A stretch of DNA of 64,000 bases from CAZIOH01 sp964540815 (GTDB lineage: Bacteria > Myxococcota_A > Polyangia > Fen-1088), in the NCBI GenBank assembly GCA_964540815.1, contig CAZIOH010000006.1:1-64000 (forward strand), read 5' to 3'. Below, piece after piece: positions 1 to 11,495 of the stretch (positions are counted from its first letter, which is position 1; the number at the start of each line of letters is the position of its first letter). The position numbers and the translations under genes were made by a program. The notes below the pieces were generated by a model. It ran no database searches. It saw only the letters and a list, made by a program, of their open reading frames with translations, and was not told the origin of the DNA.

Positions 1-2
1 TC

Positions 3-722
3 TCGACCCGCGCCGGGATCCGGGCCCAGCCCCCCGCGGCCGAGTCGTCGATGGTGGCGCGCGACATCGAGATCTGCGCGCTCACCGGGGCCCGCTACCA
101 CGTGGCCCACGTCAGCACCGCCGAGTCGGTGGATCTGATCCGCGCCGCCAAGCGCCGGGGCCTGCCGGTGACCTGCGAGGTGACGCCGCACCACCTGACC
201 CTGACCGACGAGGCCTGCGCGCACTACGACACCAACGCCAAGTGCAACCCCCCGCTGCGCTCCGAGGTGGATCGCCTGGCGGTGGTCGAGGCCCTCCGCG
301 ACGGCACCATCGATGCCATCGCGACCGACCACGCGCCGCACTCGCCGCTCGAGAAGGACGTGGAGTTCGAGCAGGCCGCCTTCGGGATGATCGGGCTCGA
401 GACCGCCGTGCCGCTGTCGCTCGAGCTGGTGCGGCGCGGGGTCATCACCCCCGGTCGCCTGGTGGAGCTGATGTCCGGAAACCCGGCGGAGTTCCTTGGA
501 CTCGGATTGGGACTCGGCGCCGGCAACGGGAGCCTCGCACCTGGCACGGGCGTCGCAGACGTGACCGTGATAGATCCCGAGGCGCCCTGGGCGGTTCAGC
601 CGGGCGGGCTCCGCTCCCGCTCCAAGAACACGCCCTTCGGCGGCATCGAAATGCGAGGGCGCGCGGTCATGACCATCGTGAACGGTCGCATCGTCTTCGC
701 CGAGGAGAAGCGCTTTGGCTGA
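3..722 (+). CDS. pyrC: Dihydroorotase, 5'-truncated by window edge
   Basis: Dihydroorotase interconverts carbamoyl-aspartate and dihydroorotate in de novo pyrimidine synthesis. The reading frame is open to the window edge, so the N-terminal third with the first metal-binding HxH motif is missing. The visible part has the GARYHVAHVST block, TPHHLTLTDEA with a metal-ligand His, CNPPLRS for substrate binding, and ATDHAPHSPLEK carrying the catalytic Asp. It ends with SGNPAEFLGL, typical of the cyclic amidohydrolase C-terminus. A short Gly/Leu-rich stretch interrupts the end of the barrel. The stop overlaps the carA start by 8 nt, so the two pyrimidine genes are coupled. Family assignment is secure; the true start is outside the window. 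Confidence 0.95.
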   Translation, partial: STRAGIRAQPPAAESSMVARDIEICALTGARYHVAHVSTAESVDLIRAAKRRGLPVTCEVTPHHLTLTDEACAHYDTNAKCNPPLRSEVDRLAVVEALRDGTIDAIATDHAPHSPLEKDVEFEQAAFGMIGLETAVPLSLELVRRGVITPGRLVELMSGNPAEFLGLGLGLGAGNGSLAPGTGVADVTVIDPEAPWAVQPGGLRSRSKNTPFGGIEMRGRAVMTIVNGRIVFAEEKRFG

Positions 723-1866
723 GACCGAGAAAAGACCGGCCCTGTTGGCCCTCGAGGACGGCACGATCTACCGCGGCACCGGCTTCGGATCCGACAGCGA
801 GTCGGCCGGCGAGCTGGTCTTCAACACCGCGATCACCGGCTACCAGGAGGTCATCACCGATCCCTCGTATCGCGGGCAGATCGTGACCATGACCGCGCCC
901 GAGATCGGCAACGTGGGCGTCAACGGCGTGGACTTCGAGTCCGCCCGGCCCTGGTGCGCCGGCTTCGTGGTGCGCGAGCTGTCCTCCGAGGTCTCGAACT
1001 GGCGCGCCGAGAGCACCCTCGGCGCGTTGCTCAAGCTCAACGGGATCCCGGGGATCAGCGGCATCGACACCCGGGCCATCACCCGCCGCCTGCGCACCTC
1101 GGGCGCGCAGCGGGCGGTGATCACCCGGCAGGTCTCCGAGCCGGCGGCGGCGGTGGAGCGCGCCCGGAGGCACCCCTCGCTCGAGGGGCGGGATCTCGTG
1201 CGCGAGGTGAGCGCCGCGGCGCCCTATGCCTGGGACGAGCCGCTGTGGAACGGGGCGGGCCGGGCGGGGGACCCTTTCGCGGACCGGCCCCCGACCCGCC
1301 ATCACGTGGTGGCGGTCGACTACGGCATCAAGCGCGGCATCTTGCGGCGCCTGCGCTCGTCGTCGGCGCGGGTCACGGTGGTCCCCGCGCACACCAGCGC
1401 CAAGGAGATCCTGGCGCACAAGCCGGACGGCGTCTTCCTGTCCAACGGCCCCGGAGATCCGGCGGCGCTGCCCTACGCGGTCGAGGCCACCCGCGCGCTG
1501 GTCGACTCCGGCATTCCGCTGTTTGGAATTTGCCTCGGCCACCAGATCCTGGGGCAGGCGCTGGGGGGCAAGACCTACAAGCTCAAGTTCGGGCACCACG
1601 GCGCCAACCACCCGGTGATGGATCTCGGCACCCGGAAGGTGGAGATCACCTCCCAGAACCACGGCTTCGCGGTGGACGTCGACTCGATGGAGGGGCGCGC
1701 GGTGCTCACCCACGTCAGCCTCAACGACAAGACCGTCGAGGGGATGCGCCACGACCGCCTGCCGGTCTTCAGCGTGCAGTATCACCCGGAGGCCTCGCCC
1801 GGCCCGAACGACTCCGCCTACCTGTTCGACCGCTTCACGCGCCTGATGGACGAACGCCACCGCTGA
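715..1866 (+). CDS. carA: Carbamoyl-phosphate synthase small (glutaminase) subunit
   Basis: CarA hydrolyses glutamine and passes ammonia to CarB to make carbamoyl phosphate for pyrimidines and arginine. The 383-aa protein has the usual length. The N-terminal CPSase domain shows ELVFNTAITGYQEV and APEIGNVGVN. The class I glutamine amidotransferase domain carries GICLGHQILG with the nucleophile Cys near residue 271, and QYHPEASPGP with the catalytic His near 354. The start is a TTG inside the end of pyrC, chosen because it begins the conserved domain at the expected distance and gives an 8-nt overlap. carB is not in the window. Expression is probably tied to pyrC. Confidence 0.96.
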   Translation: MAETEKRPALLALEDGTIYRGTGFGSDSESAGELVFNTAITGYQEVITDPSYRGQIVTMTAPEIGNVGVNGVDFESARPWCAGFVVRELSSEVSNWRAESTLGALLKLNGIPGISGIDTRAITRRLRTSGAQRAVITRQVSEPAAAVERARRHPSLEGRDLVREVSAAAPYAWDEPLWNGAGRAGDPFADRPPTRHHVVAVDYGIKRGILRRLRSSSARVTVVPAHTSAKEILAHKPDGVFLSNGPGDPAALPYAVEATRALVDSGIPLFGICLGHQILGQALGGKTYKLKFGHHGANHPVMDLGTRKVEITSQNHGFAVDVDSMEGRAVLTHVSLNDKTVEGMRHDRLPVFSVQYHPEASPGPNDSAYLFDRFTRLMDERHR

Positions 1867-1879
1867 GGGCGCCCGTCAC

Positions 1880-2539
1880 ATGTCGTTTCCATCGCCCATC
1901 TCCCTGGTCGAGCGGGTGGCCACCGTCTTCGCCGAAGGTGAGAACAAGCTCGAGGCCATGCGGGCCCGCGAGGAATACCTGGAGCGGGCCGGCAAGGTCT
2001 TCGACGACGACGCGGAGCTCTTCGAGGGGCGGATCGCCTCGTTCATCGAGTGGTACATCATCGAGCGGCCTTTCCAGGACGGACCCCCGCCCGCGATGCG
2101 GGTGGTGGCGGATCCGGAGGAGCGCTGGGGCTTCACCCGCGACGAGCGGCGTCGGGCGGTTCATCTCGCCACCAGCCTGCGCAGCCTGTTCGAGATCTCG
2201 GCGATGCCGCGCGAGGCCGGGGGGCAGGTGGAGGTGGACGATCTGCTGGGCGGTGGCCGCTTCTCGGTGCTCGAGCGGCGCAAGACCGTCGGGCTCGAGG
2301 TGGGCGCGATCTTCGAGACGCGCCTGTTCTGGGATGGCGAATCGGTGGTGTTCGGCAAGACCTTCCTCTTTCACCCTCCCGATGCCCGCGAGCAGGTCCT
2401 GCGGCTCGTCGACCGCACCGTGAAGGCCCGCGGCCAGGCGCAAGATTCCACGGAGTTGCTCTTCAAGCTATCGCGCGCCCACGTGAAGTGGCACCGCCTC
2501 GGCCACCTCTCCGCGGCCAAGGTTTACGGAATGGACTAA
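1880..2539 (+). CDS. Conserved hypothetical protein downstream of carA
   Basis: A 219-aa soluble, charged protein that I do not recognise. It has no signal peptide or membrane segment. The N-terminal half is rich in Glu and Arg and predicted helical (ERVATVFAEGENKLEAMRAR). The centre, residues about 75-155, holds a LFEISAMPRE segment and a beta-rich stretch (GRFSVLERRKTVGLEVGAIF). It follows carA by 13 nt on the same strand and probably shares its transcript. The central part could be a degenerate PilZ-like or small beta-barrel fold, but that is a guess. Codon use matches the neighbours and the frame is uninterrupted, so I consider it a real gene. Confidence 0.75.
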   Translation: MSFPSPISLVERVATVFAEGENKLEAMRAREEYLERAGKVFDDDAELFEGRIASFIEWYIIERPFQDGPPPAMRVVADPEERWGFTRDERRRAVHLATSLRSLFEISAMPREAGGQVEVDDLLGGGRFSVLERRKTVGLEVGAIFETRLFWDGESVVFGKTFLFHPPDAREQVLRLVDRTVKARGQAQDSTELLFKLSRAHVKWHRLGHLSAAKVYGMD

Positions 2540-2567
2540 AAGCTTTCCGGGCCCTCTTGCCCGGCCT

Positions 2568-2688
2568 CGTCCTCGTCGCCGTTTTCGTTCCCCGTCCCAT
2601 GCAGTCCCGTCGGTTCCCGTCCTCTCCCGTCCCATCCCGTGCGGTCGTGGGACGAGTACCAGGACGGGGACGAGGACGGGCAAATGGG
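2568..2688. repeat. Fold-back low-complexity repeat, left copy
   Basis: An intergenic island of degenerate CGTCC/CTCGTC units lying between convergent gene ends. Positions 2568-2582 pair with 2664-2678 with one mismatch in 15, so the transcript could form a long stem on either strand. Positions 2663-2688 are repeated exactly, in inverted orientation, at 5702-5727 on the other side of the kinase gene. It may act as a bidirectional terminator or be a small non-autonomous element. No gene is visible in 2540-2719. Confidence 0.7.
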
Positions 2689-2719
2689 CCCGGATTTACC
2701 GGGAGAGCCTGAACGCCCT

Positions 2720-5617
<2,898 letters not shown>

Positions 5618-5701
5618 TCGAGAATATCTACACCCGGCACGTCCACGGAATGGATTTTTTGGCGCCCCGGCCCACGACTCTCACCTCGGGACCCGGATCC
5701 T

Positions 5702-5780
5702 CCCATTTGCCCGTCCTCGTCCCCGTCTCACGAATGAACGCCACGGGAAACGGGGACGAGGACGAGGACGAGGACGGGGC
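5702..5780. repeat. Fold-back low-complexity repeat, right copy
   Basis: Lies between the divergent starts of the kinase and coaBC. Positions 5712-5726 are perfectly complementary to 5750-5764 around a 23-nt loop, followed by GACGAG hexamer repeats to about 5777. Positions 5702-5727 are the exact reverse complement of 2663-2688, so the same element occurs on both sides of the kinase gene in opposite orientation. Being upstream of two genes it could affect their expression. Confidence 0.7.
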
Positions 5781-5846
5781 TAGGTTCCCGACTTCGGTTC
5801 GCCCACATCCACCCACGACCATTCCCCGGAGGTTTGAGGTAACTTC

Positions 5847-7370
5847 ATGACCCTGAGCATGTCCCAACTCGCCGGAAAGACCGTGGTCCTCGGGGTGACG
5901 GGGGGGATTGCCGCCTACAAGGCGGCCGAGCTCTGTCGCCTGCTGGTGAAGGCCGGGGCCCGCGTCCGGGTCGTGATGACGCCGGCGGCGACCGAGTTCA
6001 TGGGCCCCCTCACGTTCCAGACGCTGAGCGGGGCCCCGGTCGGGCTCGCGCTCCTCGACAGCGACGCCGAGGCCCGCATCGGACACATCCAGCTCGGCGA
6101 CGAGGCGGACGTGATCGTGGTGGCACCGGCCTCGGCCGACGCCATCGCGCGCATGGCGGCCGGAATGGCCGACGATCTGCTGACGGCGGTGGTGCTGGCC
6201 AGCCGGGCCCCGGTGCTGCTGGCGCCCGCCATGAACGTGAACATGTGGCAAAACCCCCTGACCCAGCAGAACCTCGGGCGCCTGGTCGGCACGGGACGGT
6301 TCCACACGGTGGGCCCGGATTCGGGCGAGCTCGCCTGTGGGTGGGTCGGGGCGGGGCGGCTCATCGAGCCTCCCGAGATCGTCGAGCGGGTCGAGCGCCT
6401 GCTGCGGCCACAGGATCTCGCGGGTCGCAGGGTGGTGGTCACGGCCGGTCCGACCATCGAGCCCATCGACGATGTTCGGTTCATCGGCAACCGCTCCTCG
6501 GGAAAGATGGGATTCGCCCTGGCCGCGGCCGCGGCATCGCGTGGCGCGGAGGTGACCTTGATCGCGGGGCCGGTGGCGCTGTCGCTGGCATCGCCGCCAG
6601 TGGGGGCCGCCCTCGGGGGCCCGGGCGCCGGAGGCCACCCGGTGGTCCGTCGCGACGTCGAGACCACGGAGCAGATGCGGGTGGCCTTGCAGGAGGCGGT
6701 GCCGGGCTCGGACCTCGTCATCATGGCCGCCGCGGTCGCCGACTTCCGCCCGGCCACGCGCGCGCCGGGGAAGCTCTCACGACGCGGGCGCGGGCCGTCG
6801 CCCGGTGTCAATCCCCTGTCCGTGCCCGTGCCCTTCGCCTCATCCCCCCCGCCCGCCGGCGGACCGTCGTCCACCTCCACCGTCGAGCTGGTCGCCAATC
6901 CCGACTTGCTGGCGGAGCTGGGCCGGAGCCGCAGGGCCGGACGCCCGATGCTGGTCGGCTTCGCCGCCGAGGCCGGCGGCACGGCCGAGGCCATGGTGGC
7001 GCGCGCGCGCGAAAAGCTGGTCGAGAAGGGCTGTGACCTGGTGGTGGCCAACGACATCACCGCCGCCGGCATCGGGTTCGGGAGCGACGAGAACGCGGTG
7101 ACCCTGGTGTACGCCAAGAACCCGACCAAGAACCCGGGGCCGGTCGGGGACGCGCCGGTCGGGCTCGACACATCGATCGAGAGCCTCACGCGCGCACCCA
7201 AGCTCGAGATCGCCCACGCCATCCTCGATCGGGTGGCCGCGCGGCTTCCACCCCGGGACACCACGGCGGTCCCCGGCCGGCGCGCCTCTCGCACCCGGAT
7301 CGGTGCCCCGCCCGCGCGGCCGCCGACCTTTGGCCCCGCCAGTGTCCATGGCCGGAGGCGCCGTGGCTGA
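5847..7370 (+). CDS. coaBC: Bifunctional phosphopantothenoylcysteine decarboxylase / phosphopantothenate-cysteine ligase
   Basis: CoaBC carries out two consecutive steps of coenzyme A synthesis. The N-terminal flavoprotein decarboxylase (about 8-185) shows GVTGGIAAYKA, the APAMNVNMW block with the catalytic Asn region, and LACGWVGAGR, which includes the active-site Cys. The C-terminal ligase shows VTAGPTIEPIDDVRFIGNRSSGKMG. The protein is 507 aa against about 400 normally: a Pro/Ser-rich insertion lies at about 310-350 and a basic, Pro/Arg-rich tail follows about residue 470. A purine-rich stretch (ggagg, gaggt) precedes the ATG; a second ATG at 5859 is also possible. The next gene starts inside its 3' end. 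Confidence 0.95.
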   Translation: MTLSMSQLAGKTVVLGVTGGIAAYKAAELCRLLVKAGARVRVVMTPAATEFMGPLTFQTLSGAPVGLALLDSDAEARIGHIQLGDEADVIVVAPASADAIARMAAGMADDLLTAVVLASRAPVLLAPAMNVNMWQNPLTQQNLGRLVGTGRFHTVGPDSGELACGWVGAGRLIEPPEIVERVERLLRPQDLAGRRVVVTAGPTIEPIDDVRFIGNRSSGKMGFALAAAAASRGAEVTLIAGPVALSLASPPVGAALGGPGAGGHPVVRRDVETTEQMRVALQEAVPGSDLVIMAAAVADFRPATRAPGKLSRRGRGPSPGVNPLSVPVPFASSPPPAGGPSSTSTVELVANPDLLAELGRSRRAGRPMLVGFAAEAGGTAEAMVARAREKLVEKGCDLVVANDITAAGIGFGSDENAVTLVYAKNPTKNPGPVGDAPVGLDTSIESLTRAPKLEIAHAILDRVAARLPPRDTTAVPGRRASRTRIGAPPARPPTFGPASVHGRRRRG

Positions 7371-8511
7371 CCCCATCCTCAAGACCTACGCCTCGCAGGT
7401 CGTCCGTCACTTCGAGCTCGCCGGCATGCACCTCAGCGGGCGACAGAATGTCTCGCCCGGCGGCGCCGGGACGGGCGCGGCGGCTCCGCGCCCCTTCGCG
7501 CCCGGGCAGCTCGAGAGGGCCCCCGGCAACGTGCCCCCGTGGCCGGGAGCGACGGACGTCGATTTCCACGGCACCCTAGCGGCCATCTGGATCTGGGCGC
7601 GCCATCAGGTCCTGTCGGGCGAGCGACGGTTCGGGCGCGCGCGGGAGCTGGCCTGGGCCTTCATCGACGCCGCCTGGTTCGATTTCATTCCCGAGGCGCT
7701 CGGGCCGGCGGCCTCGGACGAGGCAGCCTTCGACTGCGCCATGGTCCTGCGCGCGGCGACGGCCGAGCTGGCCCTCGCCCCGGGCGGCAACAGCCTGTCG
7801 GCCGCGCGCGCGGCCTCCGCGGCCCGCGTGCTCGCCACTTACCTGTCGGGGCTCGAGGATCTGTCCGGCCGCGAGTTCCAGGACCCGGGGTTCCTGGCGT
7901 GGAGCCTCATCGAGTACGGGCGGGCGGTGGGAAACCGGGGCGTGCTGGCGGCGGGGCGCGGCTTCGTCGAGCGCGCCTTCGGCATGAAGGCGCCTCCCAG
8001 CTTTCGCGCGGAGGCCGAGTCACCGGGGGGACTGTTCGATTTTTCGTCGACCACCGCCACCCGGGTCCTCGCGACCCTGGCCAGCGAGGGGAACACGCCC
8101 TTCGTGGGCGCCTGGTTGCGCGAGCGGGTGTTGCCGGCGGTCCACCCGGGCTTCCTCAGCCGAAATCTCGACGAGAACTGCTGGAACGCCTGTGTCGCGG
8201 CGTTCCTCGGGCGGGCCTACGCCATCTCCACCGATCCGCGCTTTCTCGAGGGCTATCGCATCATATGCGCCGAGCTGGCCCGCCGCGACTTCGACGTCGA
8301 CGGGGCGATCGCCTGCGATGGCCGGGACGAGACCCGCGGCGCCGACACCCTTGGAACCTTCTACTACGCGCTCGCCACCGATGCCCTGCTGCGCCAAGGG
8401 AGCGAAGGTGGCGGTGGCGGGGGCGGGGGTGGGGGACGCCCGGCCGAGGGCACCGCTGGTCGAGGCGAGCCCTTGGCCATGGGGCTGCAGCAGGGTCATG
8501 GCCGCCGATAG
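7348..8511 (+). CDS. Conserved hypothetical protein, probably all-alpha
   Basis: About 387 aa, not recognised. It is rich in Ala, Leu, Trp and Phe with regularly spaced helices (FHGTLAAIWIWARHQVLSG, GRARELAWAFIDAAWFDF), resembling an alpha/alpha toroid such as the six-hairpin glycosidase-like fold, but I see no catalytic signature. It has no signal peptide. The ATG at 7348 overlaps the end of coaBC by 23 nt; a GTG at 7363 preceded by ggagg at 7354-7358 is an alternative. Its 3' end overlaps the next gene by 14 nt, so coaBC, this gene and the glycosylase form one coupled unit. A Gly run (about residues 352-361) comes from a simple repeat near 8410. Confidence 0.75.
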   Translation: MAGGAVADPILKTYASQVVRHFELAGMHLSGRQNVSPGGAGTGAAAPRPFAPGQLERAPGNVPPWPGATDVDFHGTLAAIWIWARHQVLSGERRFGRARELAWAFIDAAWFDFIPEALGPAASDEAAFDCAMVLRAATAELALAPGGNSLSAARAASAARVLATYLSGLEDLSGREFQDPGFLAWSLIEYGRAVGNRGVLAAGRGFVERAFGMKAPPSFRAEAESPGGLFDFSSTTATRVLATLASEGNTPFVGAWLRERVLPAVHPGFLSRNLDENCWNACVAAFLGRAYAISTDPRFLEGYRIICAELARRDFDVDGAIACDGRDETRGADTLGTFYYALATDALLRQGSEGGGGGGGGGGRPAEGTAGRGEPLAMGLQQGHGRR

Positions 8512-9328
8512 CGACGCGGGCACCGACGCCGAGGAGCTGCGACACCTGGTGGGCGCGCTCCGCGTGCATCTCGGGTTGCTCGGCCGTTCAGGGCTGCTCG
8601 GGGTGGCGCGCCGGCCCACCCCGCGACACGGGACCGCGCCCTCCACCGGGGAGGACGGCACGCACGCCGCCGCCGTGGTCGCGTCGGCGCGCCCACCGGC
8701 GGACCCACCGGTGGAACCATCGGCGCTGGCCGCGCACCGGCTCGTCGGCGAGCGACCCGGCGCCGAGCGACTCGCCGCCGTGCGCGTGGAGCTCGGCGAT
8801 TGCCAGCGCTGCAAGCTGGCCGCCGGGCGCAAGAACCTGGTCTTCGGCGTCGGCAACCCGAGCGCCCAGCTGGTGTTCGTGGGCGAAGGCCCCGGGGCCG
8901 ACGAGGACGAGCAGGGCGAGCCCTTCGTCGGCAAGGCGGGGCAGCTCCTGAACAAGATGATCGAGGCGATGGGCTACCGGCGCGAGGAGGTCTACATCTG
9001 CAACGTCGTGAAGTGTCGCCCCCCGGGGAACCGCAACCCGGAGCCGGACGAGATCGCGGCGTGCGAGCCATTTCTCAAGCAGCAGCTCGCCGCCATCGGG
9101 CCGCGCATGATCGTCACCCTCGGCAAGTTCGCCGCCCAGTGCCTCCTGCGCGACGAGACGCCCATCACCCGCCTGCGCGGGCGCTTCCGCACCTACGAAG
9201 GCATCCCGCTCATGCCCACCTTTCACCCCGCCTACCTGCTCCGCGATCCCTCCCGGAAGAAGGAGACCTGGGAGGACCTGAAGGCGGTCATGCAGGAGCT
9301 GAAGCGCCTCGGGCTGGAATCGGCATAG
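8498..9328 (+). CDS. Family 4 (4Fe-4S) uracil-DNA glycosylase
   Basis: Removes uracil from DNA to start base-excision repair. The catalytic domain (about residues 95-275) has the family 4 motif GEGPGADED, a CxxC pair (CQRCK, near 101) and two more Cys around the NRNPEPDEIAAC segment that ligate the iron-sulfur cluster. The C-terminal motif is MPTFHPAYLLR with the active-site His. The first 90 residues are Pro/Arg-rich and probably disordered. I chose the ATG at 8498 because the frame upstream has no conserved sequence and this start gives a 14-nt overlap with the preceding gene. The DNA-polymerase-bacteriophage-type UDG annotation refers to the same family. Confidence 0.94.
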   Translation: MAADSDAGTDAEELRHLVGALRVHLGLLGRSGLLGVARRPTPRHGTAPSTGEDGTHAAAVVASARPPADPPVEPSALAAHRLVGERPGAERLAAVRVELGDCQRCKLAAGRKNLVFGVGNPSAQLVFVGEGPGADEDEQGEPFVGKAGQLLNKMIEAMGYRREEVYICNVVKCRPPGNRNPEPDEIAACEPFLKQQLAAIGPRMIVTLGKFAAQCLLRDETPITRLRGRFRTYEGIPLMPTFHPAYLLRDPSRKKETWEDLKAVMQELKRLGLESA

Positions 9329-9341
9329 ACTGTCCTCCTCG

Positions 9342-9926
9342 ATGACCCACCCCCAAACCTTCGTCGTGGTGCTTCGCTCGCGGATGGTCCACCGGCCGCG
9401 CGTCTGGTGTACGCTCGCGGCGCTGATGGCGCTGGCCGTCGTCGGTGGATGCCGGCGTGGCGACGGAGCCGCGACCGGCCCGTGGAACCTCTCCCAGGTG
9501 ACGGGGCGGGTCACGCTTCCGGCCCGGACCACCCTCTCGGTGGCGCGGCTGGCGAGCTCGGGCGCACCCGACAACTGCGCCGATGTGACCTGGGAAGCCG
9601 CCCAGGAGATCGATCACGATCGCCTGCGGGCGCGCGGCTTCGTCGTCCTCGCGTCGACCTGCGCGCAGACCTTCGCGCCGAAGGTCACCCCGCTCGCGTC
9701 CTGCACGCGCGCCGAGGCGGAGGATGGCAGCCACCCGCTCGGGCACGGCCAGGCCTCGTACTACGATCTCGCGACGCTGGCCGGCGATGACACCTACCGC
9801 GGCCAGTGCCTGGGAACCGGCGGCGACTGGAAGCTCTCCCCCGACTTCGAGGCGCGAAAGGCCAGGACCGGCGGCGACCAGCCCCCCCACCACGAGATCG
9901 ACAGCCTCATGGAGCTCTTGCCCTGA
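9342..9926 (+). CDS. Putative lipoprotein of unknown function
   Basis: A 194-aa protein with a lipoprotein-type signal ending in AVVGGC. The signal looks more standard if translation starts at the ATG at 9384 (MVHRPRVWCTLAALM) than at 9342. The mature part is about 155 aa with four further Cys (NCADV, STCAQ, ASCTR, GQCLG), so two disulfides are possible. I recognise no domain. It lies 13 nt after the glycosylase gene and may be co-transcribed. A fold-back repeat follows its stop. Confidence 0.7.
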   Translation: MTHPQTFVVVLRSRMVHRPRVWCTLAALMALAVVGGCRRGDGAATGPWNLSQVTGRVTLPARTTLSVARLASSGAPDNCADVTWEAAQEIDHDRLRARGFVVLASTCAQTFAPKVTPLASCTRAEAEDGSHPLGHGQASYYDLATLAGDDTYRGQCLGTGGDWKLSPDFEARKARTGGDQPPHHEIDSLMELLP

Positions 9927-9950
9927 AGCATCGAGCCCCGTGATCGCGAT

Positions 9951-10134
9951 CGTGGCCGTGGCCGACTCCCGTGATCGTTGACGTGCACGTGCACGTGCAC
10001 GTGCACACCCCCGTTGACGTGATCGAAACGGTTCAAGCAAACCCTCCCCGAGCCGCTGGCGATCACGATCACGTGGGCGTTCCCGTGCACGTCAACGTCA
10101 AAGGGATCGATCACGACCACGATCCACGGCCACG
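9951..10134. repeat. Nested fold-back island between convergent genes
   Basis: An approximately 235-nt spacer made of CGTGCACGTG and GATCACGATC units. Two nested perfect stems are visible: 9951-9961 pairs with 10124-10134 (11 bp), and 9977-9989 pairs with 10084-10096 (13 bp). The island lies between the stops of a plus-strand and a minus-strand gene, so it could end transcripts from both sides. Its sequence differs from the islands at 2568 and 5702 but the design is the same. Confidence 0.65.
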
Positions 10135-10161
10135 ACCACGGGTCTTGGGCCGTGCTCTTGA

Positions 10162-10797
10162 TTACGTCTCGAACCGCACCGGGGCGCCGGTGCGCGTCCG
10201 GATCTCGTCCTCGCCGACGCCCACCGCGCGCTCGACGCACGCGAAGCAGGTCCCGCGCGGGTCGAAGACCCCGAGCTCGGTGATCACCCGGCTCACGCAC
10301 GCGCGCGCGGTGGCGGGCAAGGTCAACGACAGGGCCAGCTTGGGCGTGCCGTCCTTGGCCGCGTGGCTCTGCAGCACCACCACCCGGCGGGCGCCCGCCG
10401 CCAGATCCATCGCGCCGCCCATGCCGGTGATGAGCTTGCCGGGCACGGTCCAGTTGGCGAGATCCCCGGCCGCCGAGACCTCGAGCCCGCCCAGGATGGC
10501 CAGATCGACGTGGCCGCCCCGGATCATCGCGAACGACAGCGCCGAGTCGAAGGTGCTGGCCCCCGGCAAGGCGGTCACGGTCTGCTTGCCGGCGTTGATG
10601 AGCAGGGGATCCACCTCGTCCGGTCGCGGGAAGGGGCCCATCCCGAGCAGCCCGTTCTCCGAGTGCAAGGTCACCTCCCACGAGGGCGCGATGTGGTTGG
10701 CCACCTCGGTCGGCATCCCGATGCCGAGGTTCACGATCTCCCCGCGGCGGATCTCGGCGGCGGCGCGGCGGACCATCGCGTCCTTGGTCCAGCTCAT
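10162..10797 (-). CDS. 3-oxoacid-type CoA transferase, subunit B
   Basis: The beta subunit of a family I CoA transferase, which moves CoA between acyl-CoA and a free acid such as acetoacetate. The protein is 211 aa, the usual length. It begins with a helix and NLGIGMPTEVAN; the catalytic Glu lies in HSENGLLGMG near residue 46. GGHVDLAILGGLEVSAAGDLANW and ITGMGGAMDLAAGARRV are standard blocks. It is the last gene of a five-gene minus-strand operon, with its ATG overlapping the subunit A stop as ATGA. The substrate acid cannot be read from sequence; succinate or acetate as donor and a 3-oxo or dicarboxylic acid as acceptor are typical. Confidence 0.93.
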   Translation of the reverse strand: MSWTKDAMVRRAAAEIRRGEIVNLGIGMPTEVANHIAPSWEVTLHSENGLLGMGPFPRPDEVDPLLINAGKQTVTALPGASTFDSALSFAMIRGGHVDLAILGGLEVSAAGDLANWTVPGKLITGMGGAMDLAAGARRVVVLQSHAAKDGTPKLALSLTLPATARACVSRVITELGVFDPRGTCFACVERAVGVGEDEIRTRTGAPVRFET

Positions 10798-11495
10798 CGC
10801 GCCTCCCGGACGGTTCGAAACTCGATCACGTTGGCGTGCTCGGGCACGTGCACGATGCGCTTCACGAAGATCCCCGGCAGGTGCACGTCGTCGGGATCGA
10901 TCGCGCCCACCTCGACCACCTGGTCCGCCTCCAGCACCGTCAGCGCCCCCGCCATCGCCATGAGCGGGCTGAAGTTGCGGGCGGTGCGGTGGAAGCGCGC
11001 GTTGCCGAAGGTGTCGGCCACCTGCGCGCGCACGATGGCGAGATCGCCGCGGAGCGGGCCCTCGAGCACGTGCAGCCGCCCGTCGATGAGGCGGGTCTCC
11101 TTGCCCTCAGCCACCACCGTGCCCGCCCCCGTCGGGGTGAAGAACCCGCCGATGCCCGCCCCGCCGGCGCGGATGCGCTCCGCGAAGGTGCCCTGCGGGG
11201 ACAGCTCGACCGTCACGCTCCCCTCGAGGTAGCGCTCGGCCAGATCGGGGTTGCCGCCCACGTAGCTGCAGATCACCCGCCGCACCTGTCCCTGCTTGAG
11301 CAGCACCGCCAGCCCCTGGCCCTGGTTGCCGCAGTTGTTGCTGATGATGGTGAGCCCCCGCGGCCCGCGCCGCGCCACCTCGGCGATGCAGGCCTCGGCG
11401 ATCCCGCACAGGCCGAACCCCCCCGAGAGGATCGACATCCCGTCGCGCAGGAGATCCGCCAGGGCGGCCTCGACCGACGGGAACAGCTTGCTCAT
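10794..11495 (-). CDS. 3-oxoacid-type CoA transferase, subunit A
   Basis: The alpha subunit of the CoA transferase, 233 aa. It shows the CoA-binding segment SGGFGLCGIAEACI, the ISNNCGNQGQGL block, ICSYVGGNPDLAERYLEG and the LSPQGTFAERIRAGGAGIGGFFTPTGAGT signature of subunit A. I set the start at ATG 11495, which gives an ATGA overlap with the aminotransferase upstream; the frame is open further upstream but that part is antisense-like. Both subunits are needed for activity and are encoded together here. See the neighbouring aminotransferase and dehydrogenase genes for the pathway context. Confidence 0.93.
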   Translation of the reverse strand: MSKLFPSVEAALADLLRDGMSILSGGFGLCGIAEACIAEVARRGPRGLTIISNNCGNQGQGLAVLLKQGQVRRVICSYVGGNPDLAERYLEGSVTVELSPQGTFAERIRAGGAGIGGFFTPTGAGTVVAEGKETRLIDGRLHVLEGPLRGDLAIVRAQVADTFGNARFHRTARNFSPLMAMAGALTVLEADQVVEVGAIDPDDVHLPGIFVKRIVHVPEHANVIEFRTVREAR